In this document: positions 42,781 to 51,269 of the stretch, one piece after another
Position numbering within the stretch: the first letter of the stretch is position 1
Layout of the letters: each line of letters opens with the position of its first letter
Assembly: GCA_036005185.1 (NCBI GenBank)
Contig: DASYQS010000031.1
Location: 88,523-152,522, forward strand
Length of the DNA stretch: 64,000 bases
Source: VBAU01 sp036005185
GTDB lineage: Bacteria > Bacteroidota > Bacteroidia > Chitinophagales > Chitinophagaceae
Direction of reading: 5' to 3'
Position numbers and translations under genes: made by a program
The notes under the pieces: generated by a model
Seen by the model: only the letters and a program-made list of their open reading frames with translations
Databases searched by the model: none
What the model was told of the DNA's origin: nothing

Positions 42781-44460
42781 ATGCCAGAAAATTTTGAAGC
42801 GATAGTAATTGGCTCAGGTATCAGTGGCGGATGGGCCGCCAAGGAATTATGTGAAAAAGGATTGAAAGTGCTAATGCTTGAACGTGGACATGATATTGAA
42901 CACGTAAAGGATTATAAGGACAGCAATCAACCAGCTTATGCTTACCCGCACCGCGGTAGCCGTACACAATCTTTAATAAAAGATTACCCTGTATTAAAAA
43001 GAGATTATCCGCTCAATGAAAGAAATCTTTCTTTTTGGACAAGCGATAAAGATTGTCCCTATACCGAAATAAAAAGATTTGATTGGTTCCGCGGTTATCA
43101 TGTGGGTGGGCGTTCGCTCATGTGGGGAAGACAGAGCTATCGATGGAGTGATCTTGATTTTGAAGCAAACGTTAAAGATGGAATTGCCGTTGACTGGCCG
43201 ATTCGCTATAAAGATATTGCACCCTGGTATGATTATGTCGAAACATTTGCAGGCATCAGCGGGTCAATAGAAGGCTTGCCTCAGCTACCAGACGGAAAAT
43301 TTTTACCGCCGATGGATCTGAATTGTGTTGAGAAAGATGTGGCAGTAAAACTTAGGGAACATTATAAAGATAAAAGAAGACTGATCATTGGCCGCACAGC
43401 CAATTTAACTAAAGCAAAGCCTGATGAAGGGCGTCAATGCAATTTCAGGAATATGTGTTCGAATGGTTGCCCTTTTGGCGGTTATTTTAGCACCCAATCA
43501 TCAACGTTACCAGCTGCAAGGAAAACAAACAATCTTACACTGTACACTCATAAAATCGTTACAAAAATTCTTTATGATAAAAACACAAAGAAAGCGACCG
43601 GCGTAGAAGTTTTGGATGCGCAAACAAACAAAACTGAAGTTTATAATTCAAAAATAATTTTTCTCTGCGCTTCCACCCTTAACTCAACCTGGATACTGAT
43701 GAATTCGGCAACTGACATCTGGCCAGATGGCTTAGGTAGTAGCAGCGGTGAGCTTGGAAATAATTTAATGGATCATCATTTGGGGGTGGGCGCCAGTGGA
43801 GATGTGGAAGGATATGAGGACAAATATTATTTTGGTTTCCGGCCTAACGGGTTTTATATCCCACGCTATCGTAACCTATTTGGCGATAAAAGAGATTACA
43901 TCCGAGGATTTGGTTACCAAGGCTCAGCAAGCAGGCAGGGTTGGAGTCGTGAGGTAGCAGAACTGAGCATTGGCGCTGAATTCAAAGAAGCGATATTAGA
44001 ACCTGGGCATTGGAACATGGGTATGGGAGGGTTTGGTGAAATTTTGCCTTACCATGAAAACAAAGTAACACTCGACAAAACAAAAAAAGATAAATGGGGT
44101 TTAAATGTATTGGCCATTGATTGCGAATTAAAGGACAATGAAAAAAAGATGCGAGTTGATATGATAAACGATGCTGTAGAAATGCTAGAAGCCGTAGGCG
44201 TGAAAAATGTAAAAGGCAGAGATGGTGATGGAACTCCTGGTCGCGGAATTCATGAAATGGGAACTGCAAGGATGGGCAAAGATCGAAAGACTTCAGTGTT
44301 GAATGCGTATAACCAGGTGTGGGATTGTATGAATGTATTTGTAACCGATGGTTCTTGTATGACATCAGCTGCCTGCCAAAATCCGTCGCTTACTTATATG
44401 GCTCTAACAGCAAGGGCCGCTGATTATGCTGTAAAAGAATTGAAGAAAATGAACCTTTAA
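42781..44460 (+). CDS. GMC family oxidoreductase
   Basis: This 559-residue FAD-dependent alcohol or sugar dehydrogenase starts with the FAD loop IGSGISGGWAAKELCEKG and has GGRSLMWGRQSYRW, and the C-terminal pair with GIHEMGTARMG (His) and NPSLTYMALTARAADYA (Asn). There is no signal peptide; its partner, the next gene, carries a Tat signal, so export as a complex is likely. The pair resembles gluconate 2-dehydrogenase and FAD glucoside 3-dehydrogenase. In this cluster oxidation of a glycoside at C3 is the best guess. Confidence 0.92.
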   Translation: MPENFEAIVIGSGISGGWAAKELCEKGLKVLMLERGHDIEHVKDYKDSNQPAYAYPHRGSRTQSLIKDYPVLKRDYPLNERNLSFWTSDKDCPYTEIKRFDWFRGYHVGGRSLMWGRQSYRWSDLDFEANVKDGIAVDWPIRYKDIAPWYDYVETFAGISGSIEGLPQLPDGKFLPPMDLNCVEKDVAVKLREHYKDKRRLIIGRTANLTKAKPDEGRQCNFRNMCSNGCPFGGYFSTQSSTLPAARKTNNLTLYTHKIVTKILYDKNTKKATGVEVLDAQTNKTEVYNSKIIFLCASTLNSTWILMNSATDIWPDGLGSSSGELGNNLMDHHLGVGASGDVEGYEDKYYFGFRPNGFYIPRYRNLFGDKRDYIRGFGYQGSASRQGWSREVAELSIGAEFKEAILEPGHWNMGMGGFGEILPYHENKVTLDKTKKDKWGLNVLAIDCELKDNEKKMRVDMINDAVEMLEAVGVKNVKGRDGDGTPGRGIHEMGTARMGKDRKTSVLNAYNQVWDCMNVFVTDGSCMTSAACQNPSLTYMALTARAADYAVKELKKMNL

Positions 44461-44486
44461 CGATAAACTATAAACAAGAAACTTTT

Positions 44487-45131
44487 ATGGATCGTCGTGA
44501 ACTTTTGAGAATGATCGCTGTACTTACAGGTGGCGCCGTAGTTGGTGCAGAAACATTTCTTACAGGTTGTAAAAACCCGGAAACAAAAACAAGTCTTACA
44601 TTCAGCGAAGATGATATTCCTTATCTGGATGAAATAGCAGAAACTATTTTGCCTAAGACAAGCACACCTGGAGCGAAAGATGCTAAAGTGGGACAATTTA
44701 TGACAGTGATCGTGAATGATTGTTATGATGAAAACGATCAGCAAACTTTCCATGAAGGCATGAAGCAACTGAATGATGCCTGTGATAAAAAGTACGGCCA
44801 TACATTTATGAAGGCAACGCCGCAAGAGCGCCATGATCTTTTGGTATCAGTAGACAAAGAATCAAAAGAACATCAAAAGAAAAGAAGAGAATTTATGGAT
44901 GAGCAGGATAAAAAAGAAAAACAGGCTCAGGAAAGTGGCGACAAAAACTTCAAAAAGGACAAAATGCCCAATCATTATTTCGCACTTATGAAGCAGCTTA
45001 CTTTATGGGGTTATTTTACATCGAAAGAAGGAATGACACAAGCCTTGCGCTACGAACCTGTGCCGGGACGATACGAAGGATGCATTGATTATAAAAAAGG
45101 AGATAAACTTTTTGTTGGCCTGGGTGGCTAA
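44487..45131 (+). CDS. Gluconate 2-dehydrogenase subunit 3 family protein
   Basis: The 214-residue protein has a Tat-type N-terminus MDRRELLRMIAVLTGGAVVG and a following Cys (LTGC, residue 28) that could be a lipobox. The family motif YLDEIAETILPKTSTPGAKDAKVGQFM is split over about residues 49-75. Subunit 3 is the small chaperone-like partner that carries the GMC catalytic subunit through the Tat system. It lies 26 bp after the GMC gene and six bases before the next gene. A charged stretch of K and E (about 132-165) precedes the C-terminal LWGYFTSKEGM. Confidence 0.9.
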   Translation: MDRRELLRMIAVLTGGAVVGAETFLTGCKNPETKTSLTFSEDDIPYLDEIAETILPKTSTPGAKDAKVGQFMTVIVNDCYDENDQQTFHEGMKQLNDACDKKYGHTFMKATPQERHDLLVSVDKESKEHQKKRREFMDEQDKKEKQAQESGDKNFKKDKMPNHYFALMKQLTLWGYFTSKEGMTQALRYEPVPGRYEGCIDYKKGDKLFVGLGG

Positions 45132-45136
45132 AACTT

Positions 45137-46006
45137 ATGAATTATAAGCGTCGCGAATTTATAAAAATAGGAAGTAATCTCGCAGCGGGTTTGGCCTTGA
45201 CGCCTGTTGCCTGTAAACTCATGCCAAAACAAGAAGCAGATAAAATAAAAACATTTGGCATCCAGCTTTATACCTTGCGTGATGTTATTCCAAACGATCC
45301 TAAAGGAGTTTTGAAGCAAGTGGCTGATGCTGGTTACAAGCAAATTGAAAGCTATCAACACGACAAACTGGGCATGTTCTGGGGAATGAGCAACACAGAA
45401 TTTAAAAAATACTTGGATGATCTTGGAATGACCATCGTTTCAAGCCATTGTGAAACTGATAAAGATTTTGAAAAGAAAGTCGCCGAGTCCGCTGCTATAG
45501 GAATGAAATATCTAATTTTTCCTCACGAGGGTCCTGGTAAAACAATAGATGATTATAAGCGATATGCAGAAGATTTCAACAAAAAAGGGGAAATATGTAA
45601 AAAGAACGGGCTACGCTTTGCCTTTCATAATCATGAATATTCCTTTTTACCAGTTAATGGCGAATTTCCCGAGGATATATTGATACAAAATTGCGATCCT
45701 TCCCTTGTAGACTTTGAAATAGATCTTTATTGGGTAGTAACAGCGAAACAAGATCCTGAAGCGTGGTTGAAAAAATATAAAAATCGTTTCAGGTTATGCC
45801 ACATTAAGGATCGCATCAAAGGAGCGACTGAAAGAGATGCCTCCTGTATGTTAGGTCAAGGTAGCATTGATTATTCAAAAATTTTAAAAACTGCCAAAGA
45901 AAACGGCATGGAATATTTTATTGTAGAACAAGAACGTTATGATAACACTACTCCGCTGGATAGTATGAAAGCTGATGCTGAGTATTTGAAGAAATTGGAA
46001 ATCTGA
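45137..46006 (+). CDS. TIM-barrel sugar phosphate isomerase/epimerase family protein with Tat signal
   Basis: The 289-residue protein begins with KRREFIKIGSNLAAGLALTP, a Tat signal, followed by VACK which may be a lipobox. The barrel carries the family's metal ligands in AFHNHEYSF, DFEIDLYWV, LCHIKDRIKG and FIVEQERY. It is predicted to work in the periplasm with DUF1080 and the GMC enzyme. It starts six bases after the subunit-3 gene. Its role could be a 3-keto-sugar isomerase or lyase, which is inferred. Confidence 0.88.
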   Translation: MNYKRREFIKIGSNLAAGLALTPVACKLMPKQEADKIKTFGIQLYTLRDVIPNDPKGVLKQVADAGYKQIESYQHDKLGMFWGMSNTEFKKYLDDLGMTIVSSHCETDKDFEKKVAESAAIGMKYLIFPHEGPGKTIDDYKRYAEDFNKKGEICKKNGLRFAFHNHEYSFLPVNGEFPEDILIQNCDPSLVDFEIDLYWVVTAKQDPEAWLKKYKNRFRLCHIKDRIKGATERDASCMLGQGSIDYSKILKTAKENGMEYFIVEQERYDNTTPLDSMKADAEYLKKLEI

Positions 46007-46075
46007 ACCCCCAAATTAATTCTTGTTTGCAAACGAAATAACTTTGTTATGAAGTTTCAAAGCTAAATCCCAACC

Positions 46076-46453
46076 TTGCTCAAATTCCTCGACATCATTT
46101 TAACCTTCACCCATCTTGCATTAATCGGCTTTAATCTTTTTGCATGGATCTGGCCAAAAACAAGAAAAGCACATTTGATCACTGTAGCCGCTACTGCATT
46201 TTCCTGGTTTGTTCTCGGCATTTGGTTTGGTTGGGGCTACTGCCCTATCACTCACTGGCAATGGAATGTAAAAAAGCAATTGGGTGAAACCAATCTTCCC
46301 AACTCCTTCATAAAATATTATGCCGATAAGATCAGTGGAAGGGATATTGATCCCTCAATCATAGATACAACCACACTGGTTGTTTTTCTAATAGTCATTG
46401 CTTTTACAGTATATCTAAACTTTATCCGGCGAAAAAATAAAGCTCATCAATAA
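46076..46453 (+). CDS. DUF2784 membrane protein (TTG start)
   Basis: The 125-residue protein is a DUF2784 member with four hydrophobic segments (about 6-24, 34-52, 100-118 and part of the middle) and the motif CPITHWQWNVKKQLGE. Its start is TTG at 46076; no ATG lies in frame nearby. The N-terminal LKFLDIILTFTHLALIGFN fits the family, which supports the TTG. It follows the sugar cluster by 69 bp on the same strand and may be cotranscribed. Function is unknown. Confidence 0.78.
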   Translation: MLKFLDIILTFTHLALIGFNLFAWIWPKTRKAHLITVAATAFSWFVLGIWFGWGYCPITHWQWNVKKQLGETNLPNSFIKYYADKISGRDIDPSIIDTTTLVVFLIVIAFTVYLNFIRRKNKAHQ

Positions 46454-46530
46454 TCTCAAAGTTTTGGCAGCTATTTTGCAATATTAATCTTTAGGCCACC
46501 TTAACGGCTGAACGGTTAAATTCTTTCCTT

Positions 46531-47169
46531 ATGCAAACTGAAACTTCTGAACTTCGTTTAAAACAGGAATTGGTCAATAGCATTATGCACGGCTTTGGTA
46601 TCCTGTTCGGTCTGGTATCTATTCCCATTCTGATCACTTTGGCGGTAAAAAATGAGAATGTGAACGGGATCATTGGTACGGGAGTTTATGGTTTTTCCTT
46701 CCTAATGGTATTTACTTTTTCCACTTTGTATCATGGGTTCCAGCATGAAAAAGTAAAAAAAGCGTTAAAAATTTTTGACCACATAAGCATTTACTATCTT
46801 ATCGCAGGCACCTATACTCCTTTGATCCTTATTTATAATCATAACAGCTTTGGAATAACTCTGCTTTGTGTTTTGTGGGCATTGACAATTTTTGGGACTT
46901 TTTTCAAAATCTTTTATTGCGGCAGATGGGAAATACTTTCCACGGCCATTTATTTACTCATGGGATGGAGCATGCTGGCAGGTGGAAACTCATTTTTCCA
47001 AAAAATGCCAGGCCCTGTAATGCAAATGATCATTGCAGGAGGAGTTATTTACAGTCTTGGAGTAATTTTTTATCTCTGGGAAAAATATTTTTACAGTCAT
47101 GCCATCTGGCATCTTTGCGTTTTGGCCGCTGCCATTTGCCATTATGTAGCTATCCTTTTATCTGTTTAA
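46531..47169 (+). CDS. Hemolysin III / PAQR family membrane protein
   Basis: The 212-residue protein has seven TM helices. The family residues are NSIMHGFGILFG at the start, STLYHGFQHEKVKKALKIFDHISIYYLIAGTYTPL in the first third (split here by helix 3), and HLCVLAAAICHYVAI at the end, which together give the metal-binding His and Asp set of the PAQR fold. Membrane homeostasis is the known context; a hemolytic activity is not implied. It is not linked to the sugar genes by sequence or spacing. Confidence 0.92.
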   Translation: MQTETSELRLKQELVNSIMHGFGILFGLVSIPILITLAVKNENVNGIIGTGVYGFSFLMVFTFSTLYHGFQHEKVKKALKIFDHISIYYLIAGTYTPLILIYNHNSFGITLLCVLWALTIFGTFFKIFYCGRWEILSTAIYLLMGWSMLAGGNSFFQKMPGPVMQMIIAGGVIYSLGVIFYLWEKYFYSHAIWHLCVLAAAICHYVAILLSV

Positions 47170-47190
47170 AATTGCTCACATAAAAAATAG

Positions 47191-47212
47191 GGAGTTTACA
47201 AAAACTTCCCAT
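47191..47212 (-). terminator. Terminator between HlyIII and the T9SS-tail fragment
   Basis: GGGAGTTT/AAACTTCCC form a stem with a small bulge; on the minus strand a TATTTTTTAT tract follows, so it terminates the minus gene. Confidence 0.55.
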
Positions 47213-47232
47213 TCAAGTCAACTACGCAAAAA

Positions 47233-47475
47233 TTATTTTTGAATAATTAATTGTTGTCTTTCTTTATAACCTGCACTACTTATTTCTACAATGTAGGTTC
47301 CATTAAATAAGTCCTTAACATTAATTGTTGCCAAGCTTACTTTATTAAACTTTTGATACGTTTTCAAATTGCCTTGCTGATCATATATCCTCACTTCATC
47401 GAAACTTGAATAAGACGTATTTGCATTGTCATCATTTACGGAGACAGTCAAGCTATTATTGGCAGGATTAAGCAA
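47233..47475 (-). pseudogene. Remnant of a T9SS-secreted protein: C-terminal sorting domain only
   Basis: This 80-residue frame reads as the final part of a type IX secretion cargo: NPANNSLTVSV, EVRIYDQQGNLK, VSLATINVKDLFNGTYIVEISSAGYKERQQLIIQK (in pieces). That is the Por secretion-tail beta pattern with its conserved GxY/I-V-xI end. A stop codon lies a dozen codons upstream in frame and no signal peptide or cargo domain precedes it, so the gene is a fragment. The apparent start is a TTG in the middle of the domain. Confidence 0.7.
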
Positions 47476-47561
47476 AATCTTAAAAGCCTTAAGATTTCAA
47501 ACACGAAATAATATTTCTTATCCATTTTCCGGAAGAAGTAAATTTATCTTCTCACAATATT

Positions 47562-48077
47562 TCATTTTTTGATTACAGTTATATCGGCAAAAGTGTTGTT
47601 CAAAACAGTCGTAAGAAGTTTCCCTCGATTATATACTTTCAAAGTCTCAAATACAGAGCCGCATTTAGTTGTTTTAGATTTAAAACAAGCTCTAATAGTA
47701 TCCCTCTCATTATATTTATATTGAACAACAACATCTTTACACAGCTCCGAATTAAAAGAAGCAGCATCTGTTTGTTGATCGTAGATATTACCAAAGGACA
47801 AAACAAAATATCCATCTGAAGTATTCGGTATTTGATTTGAAGCAAATAGAATTACAAGACTATTTCCCTTTGGATCAAAAACTTTGAAGCTGTCTTTATT
47901 GTAAAGAGGATTTATCTCTGAATAGAGGTATTTATTTGTTGCACTATCCTTAAAAGTAACTGCTATTTCGGATTGGGTGACGTTTAGTGCCTGTTCACAG
48001 CGGCCACCTTTTCTGCAAGAATAGATAATTAAGGAGATAAGAATTATTGAGCAAAAAAAGATAAGGTTTGCCTTCAT
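47562..48077 (-). CDS. Lipoprotein, unknown
   Basis: This 171-residue protein has a lipoprotein signal MKANLIFFCSIILISLIIYSC (lipobox Cys 21). The mature part contains cysteines in RCEQAL, LCKDV, ACFKS and KCGSV that may pair, and beta-strand patterns. No family is recognised with confidence. It ends 86 bp from the T9SS-tail remnant on the same strand. It could once have formed a unit with that remnant, but no evidence beyond location supports it. Confidence 0.65.
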   Translation of the reverse strand: MKANLIFFCSIILISLIIYSCRKGGRCEQALNVTQSEIAVTFKDSATNKYLYSEINPLYNKDSFKVFDPKGNSLVILFASNQIPNTSDGYFVLSFGNIYDQQTDAASFNSELCKDVVVQYKYNERDTIRACFKSKTTKCGSVFETLKVYNRGKLLTTVLNNTFADITVIKK

Positions 48078-48201
48078 GGTTAAGGTTTGATAATTTTAAA
48101 TTAAGAAAAAACAAGACATTTTCACCCCAAACGGTTAAAAGCTTTTTTCTTAATTTCTGTTTGAAAATAAATGTTCTTCTCATAAAGCTTTATGATTTTT
48201 A

Positions 48202-48348
48202 TTATCCCTTAGCGTGAACTAAATCATGTTCTGCCTTTGTTTCCTGTTCAGGACCAAGAGTACCCGTTGCACGGTTAGACCCAGCACATGCCAAATTAGG
48301 AGAAGCTGAGAATAGTTCTTTGTAACCGTCCCAAGTACACTTCCTCAC
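48202..48348 (-). pseudogene. Small open fragment, possible gene remnant
   Basis: A 48-codon minus frame opening with GTG at 48348 and ending TAA at 48202 reads smoothly: RKCTWDGYKELFSASPNL, then ACAGSNRATGTLGPEQETKAEHDLVHAKG. It has a stop in frame four codons upstream of the GTG and no strong RBS, so it may be a degenerate C-terminus. No family is recognised. The neighbouring T9SS remnant shows that this area has lost genes. Confidence 0.3.
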
Positions 48349-48415
48349 AGACTGTCCGCCTCAGGCAGTTTTTTTTATACAACCTTTTGGCCCGAATTTT
48401 CGACATTAGTATTGG

Positions 48416-48814
48416 ATGAAGAAAATTTTAGCCATAGCAGTTGTCCTGTTTTTAACCGTACCCCTTTTTTCTCAAAAAATAGATAGCATTTATTTTCATT
48501 TATATACCGACAGCCTCAAAAAAGGGCAGCACAATTATATAAATGTGGATGGGAAACTTCTAAATGGTCGTTGGCAGCCTCTTACCAGTAAGGAAATTGA
48601 CTTTACTGCCTCAGCCGGCAAATTTGAAGGCAATGATCTCATTCTCCCAACCGATTTCAAAGGTGAAAAAGTTAAAGTAAAAGCCGTTTTAAAAAGCAAT
48701 CCTGAAATATGGAAAGAAATCACTATTTGGATCAAGAGACTTCCTGATCCGGATCGTTTGCCTACCAAAGAAGAAATATTAAACAACAGCCAACCGCGAA
48801 AACGAAAAGGCTGA
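48416..48814 (+). CDS. Exported protein, unknown
   Basis: The 132-residue protein has a signal peptide (residues 1-20, VPLFSQ end). The mature region starts KIDSIYFHLYTDSLKKGQHNYI and looks like a single Ig-like beta domain (GKLLNGRWQPLTSKEIDFTA, KVKVKAVLKSNPEIW), ending in a short basic tail. It is not a known family by eye. It stands 54 bp before the SRP RNA gene with no other neighbour on its strand. Confidence 0.7.
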   Translation: MKKILAIAVVLFLTVPLFSQKIDSIYFHLYTDSLKKGQHNYINVDGKLLNGRWQPLTSKEIDFTASAGKFEGNDLILPTDFKGEKVKVKAVLKSNPEIWKEITIWIKRLPDPDRLPTKEEILNNSQPRKRKG

Positions 48815-48855
48815 ATTTTTACCTCTCTTTAAAAAATTTAAAATCTCATTGTTCT

Positions 48856-48863
48856 TATCTTTG
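48856..48863 (+). promoter_or_regulatory. -7 box of the SRP RNA gene
   Basis: TATCTTTG fits TAnnTTTG and ends six bases before the predicted 5' end of the SRP RNA at 48869, exactly where transcription should start. Confidence 0.65.
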
Positions 48864-48868
48864 CAGTT

Positions 48869-48963
48869 GGCAGGTCTTACACGACCAGCTCCTGCTCAAC
48901 CTCCCCAGGGCCGGAAGGCAGCAAGGATAGGCGGTTGTAGCGGTGCGATGTAATTAGCCTGCC
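48869..48963 (+). ncRNA. ffs: Signal recognition particle RNA, small bacterial (4.5S) type
   Basis: The conserved apical loop is present as CAGGGCCGGAAGGCAGCAAGG (a GGAA tetraloop and asymmetric AGCA bulge, 48906-48926, split here from its surroundings). The ends pair: GGCAGGT at the 5' end with GCCTGCC at the 3' end. The RNA binds Ffh and targets nascent membrane and exported proteins. Length is about 95 nt. A T-run follows the 3' stem, giving termination, and a -7 box lies at the right place upstream. Confidence 0.93.
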
Positions 48964-49162
48964 TTTTTTTGTTTCTACTCCTAAGAGGAAATTACGAATC
49001 ACTCTCTTTTAATTATCTTGCATCTCTTAATTTGAATTTTGATGTGGTGGCTAGCAAAAGAATCTAATTGAACTTTTGTTGCCGCATACCTCAGGGTTCT
49101 GTTCTTTACTCAACTATTTTTAATATACAAAAGCGTTTCCAAAAAAATTGGAAAGCTCAAAA

Positions 49163-49188
49163 ACTCCCCTTTAGGGGATTGGGGGTTT
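49163..49188. repeat. Palindromic repeat before the transaldolase gene
   Basis: ACTCCCCTTTAGGGGA then TTGGGGGTTT. The reverse complement has the form AAACCCCCAATCCCCTAAAG, closely similar to the left DUF559 repeat. It lies three bases before the fsa start codon. Confidence 0.6.
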
Positions 49189-49191
49189 ATT

Positions 49192-49872
49192 ATGAAATTC
49201 TTTATTGACACAGCCAATCTTGCTCAAATCAAGGAAGCAAATGAATTAGGAATACTTGATGGTGTAACTACTAATCCATCTTTAATGGCTAAAGAAGGGA
49301 TAAAGGGTCAGGACGCCATTAATAAACATTACAAAACCATTTGTGAAATGGTAAATGGTGATGTGAGTGCAGAAGTTACAACAGTCACTTTCGATGAAAT
49401 GATTGAAGAAGGAAAAAGACTGAGAGCCATCCATCCCAATATCATTGTAAAAATTCCGATGATCAAAGATGGTGTAAAAGCCATTAAGTGGCTCACCGAT
49501 CATGACATTCCCGTTAACTGTACTTTATGCTTTTCAGCTGGGCAGGCAATTCTGGCGGCAAAAGCCGGCGCTAAATATATTTCTCCTTTCATCGGTCGCA
49601 TTGACGATAGTGGCTGGAATGGCGTGCAACTGATTGAGCAAATTGTAAAGATTTATAAGACCCAAGGATTTAAAACTAAAGTGCTGGCTGCATCCATCAG
49701 AAATCCAAACCATATTGCACAATGTGCAGAGGCAGGCGCTGATGTATGTACTTGTCCGCTTGACTCCATTCTTGGGTTATTAAAACATCCTCTTACTGAT
49801 ATTGGCCTTGCTAAATTTATGGAAGATGCGAAGAAATCTATGCCGTCTCTTCTTCACGCGGAGAAAGCATAA
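49192..49872 (+). CDS. fsa: Transaldolase family protein, fructose-6-phosphate aldolase type
   Basis: This 226-residue TIM-barrel enzyme is of the small TalC/FSA subfamily. The start KFFIDTANLAQIKEA, the strand GVTTNPSLMAKEG (24-36), the Schiff-base Lys 87 in IIVKIPM and the ISPFIGRIDD loop are all present. Small transaldolases act in the pentose phosphate pathway or as aldolases; the distinction is not certain. The tail extends about ten residues beyond the usual end. A repeat directly upstream supplies its leader. Confidence 0.93.
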   Translation: MKFFIDTANLAQIKEANELGILDGVTTNPSLMAKEGIKGQDAINKHYKTICEMVNGDVSAEVTTVTFDEMIEEGKRLRAIHPNIIVKIPMIKDGVKAIKWLTDHDIPVNCTLCFSAGQAILAAKAGAKYISPFIGRIDDSGWNGVQLIEQIVKIYKTQGFKTKVLAASIRNPNHIAQCAEAGADVCTCPLDSILGLLKHPLTDIGLAKFMEDAKKSMPSLLHAEKA

Positions 49873-49883
49873 GAGAACCAGGC

Positions 49884-51161
49884 TTAATAACCCGTTCGTT
49901 GGAAAATAGAATTGAGTGTTGTAAAGCCGATCAATTCATCAGCGCGGCTGCCAAAGGCACGATAATAAACTAGCACCATGTAAGCATTTTCGGTGCCCCA
50001 ATAATTTCCTTCAGTATTATCAAAAGAAATATTTTCGCCAGTGCGTTTATCCGGAACTGTTATATAGGAATAATTATAATAACCCTGCTTCAGAAAAATG
50101 GTTCTTTCATAAGCGCCGCGATCAACATTGAAAATCATTTTCGCTGAATCGTTAGCGCCATAATTCGTAAATGCTCCATACAAATAAACGCTTTTGCCTT
50201 CATAAGGTCGATTGCCAGGGGGAAAATAACTGAAGTGCACCTTGGCATAGTCACCCTGCCAGTAAGGATTTACGTTATCTGTTGTTTCAATGGTAAATAT
50301 TCCGTCAAGATCACGATAATAAATATAAGGTTGCTGCTGTCTTTCACCATCTGGCTTTACAAAAACTTCAGTGACGTTTCCACTTTTTTCAAGCCGCTGC
50401 ATACGGTCGCTCATTAATCTGAGGCTGCGCAGATCGATCCAGCGCCATTCTTTCCCTGCAGGAAATGACGTAGTTGCTTCATCATTATATTCAAAATAAT
50501 TTCCTCGAAAAATATTAGGTCTGTTCAAATACAAGGCGTTTGGCCAGGAATAATTTTGCAGGATCACCACTTTAGCATCTTGCTGATTAAACACATTGAT
50601 ATTATTGTTTAACGTGACACCCACATTTACCTTTTGATAGGTTTGAAACCACCGCGCATTGAAAGGCTGCTGAATTTGTGCAGCAATGGATGCCCTGTTC
50701 TCCACTACCAAAAAACGTTTTGTAAAAACAAGCCTAGAAGTATCGCCATCCAAAAAAACTTTTAACAAATAATTTCCTGAACGTGTGGGAATGCAATTGC
50801 GGTCAGGCAGTGTTGCCTGATAATGCGTGTAACGAGTATAAGCGATTGAGGAATTTCTATAATTCGTGATACGAACGTTTTGAAAGCCCCGTATGTAATC
50901 AAAAGTAAAAAGAGTTGAAGGTGTCCAATCGGCATTGCACAAAAGGTAAGTATAATAGTAGGATTTTACATCTGCATCCAGATCATCAAAATGAAGCTCA
51001 AATTGCTCACCGCTGTTTAATGTCATGACGGGATAACTATAAACATCACCTGCTTTGGTAAGAGTAACGGAATGGATCGAGGGTTTATAAATATAATCGG
51101 GGATCTGGGCTTGAATAGCAATCATGGGTAATAACAACCACAACGTTAGAAACATCCTCAT
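49884..51161 (-). CDS. DUF5103 protein, T9SS Plug-like
   Basis: The 425-residue exported protein has a signal peptide (MRMFLTLWLLLPMIAIQAQ) and the DUF5103 pattern: YSYPVMTLNSGEQFELHFDDLD at the start, DWTPSTLFTFDYIRGFQ, and the C-terminal ENAYMVLVYYRAFGSRADELIGFTTLNS. The family includes the Plug protein that closes the type IX secretion channel SprA. A matching T9SS cargo tail remnant lies at 47.2 kb. Other T9SS genes are not in the window. It is convergent with transaldolase and divergent from the FtsX-like gene. Confidence 0.88.
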   Translation of the reverse strand: MRMFLTLWLLLPMIAIQAQIPDYIYKPSIHSVTLTKAGDVYSYPVMTLNSGEQFELHFDDLDADVKSYYYTYLLCNADWTPSTLFTFDYIRGFQNVRITNYRNSSIAYTRYTHYQATLPDRNCIPTRSGNYLLKVFLDGDTSRLVFTKRFLVVENRASIAAQIQQPFNARWFQTYQKVNVGVTLNNNINVFNQQDAKVVILQNYSWPNALYLNRPNIFRGNYFEYNDEATTSFPAGKEWRWIDLRSLRLMSDRMQRLEKSGNVTEVFVKPDGERQQQPYIYYRDLDGIFTIETTDNVNPYWQGDYAKVHFSYFPPGNRPYEGKSVYLYGAFTNYGANDSAKMIFNVDRGAYERTIFLKQGYYNYSYITVPDKRTGENISFDNTEGNYWGTENAYMVLVYYRAFGSRADELIGFTTLNSIFQRTGY

Positions 51162-51243
51162 GAAACAATTTTTTTTAGATTAAGCATATTTGCTTGCAAT
51201 ATGTGAAATTCCGAAAAAAAGCGGAGAAATCTTTTTACCGGCC

Positions 51244-51251
51244 TATTTTTG
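51244..51251 (+). promoter_or_regulatory. -7 box overlapping the nominal start of the FtsX-like gene
   Basis: TATTTTTG fits TAnnTTTG. Its last three bases are the TTG that a naive reading would take as start codon, so translation should begin downstream, at GTG 51270. Confidence 0.55.
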
Positions 51252-51269
51252 AATGACAAAATTCAAAGG

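Larger units (their letters stand above)
48815..49191. other. Spacer holding the SRP RNA gene and a repeat
   Basis: This stretch contains the SRP RNA gene at 48869-48963 with its promoter box, an AT-rich part from 48964 to 49160 in which nothing is seen, and the repeat at 49163-49188 immediately before transaldolase. Confidence 0.6.
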
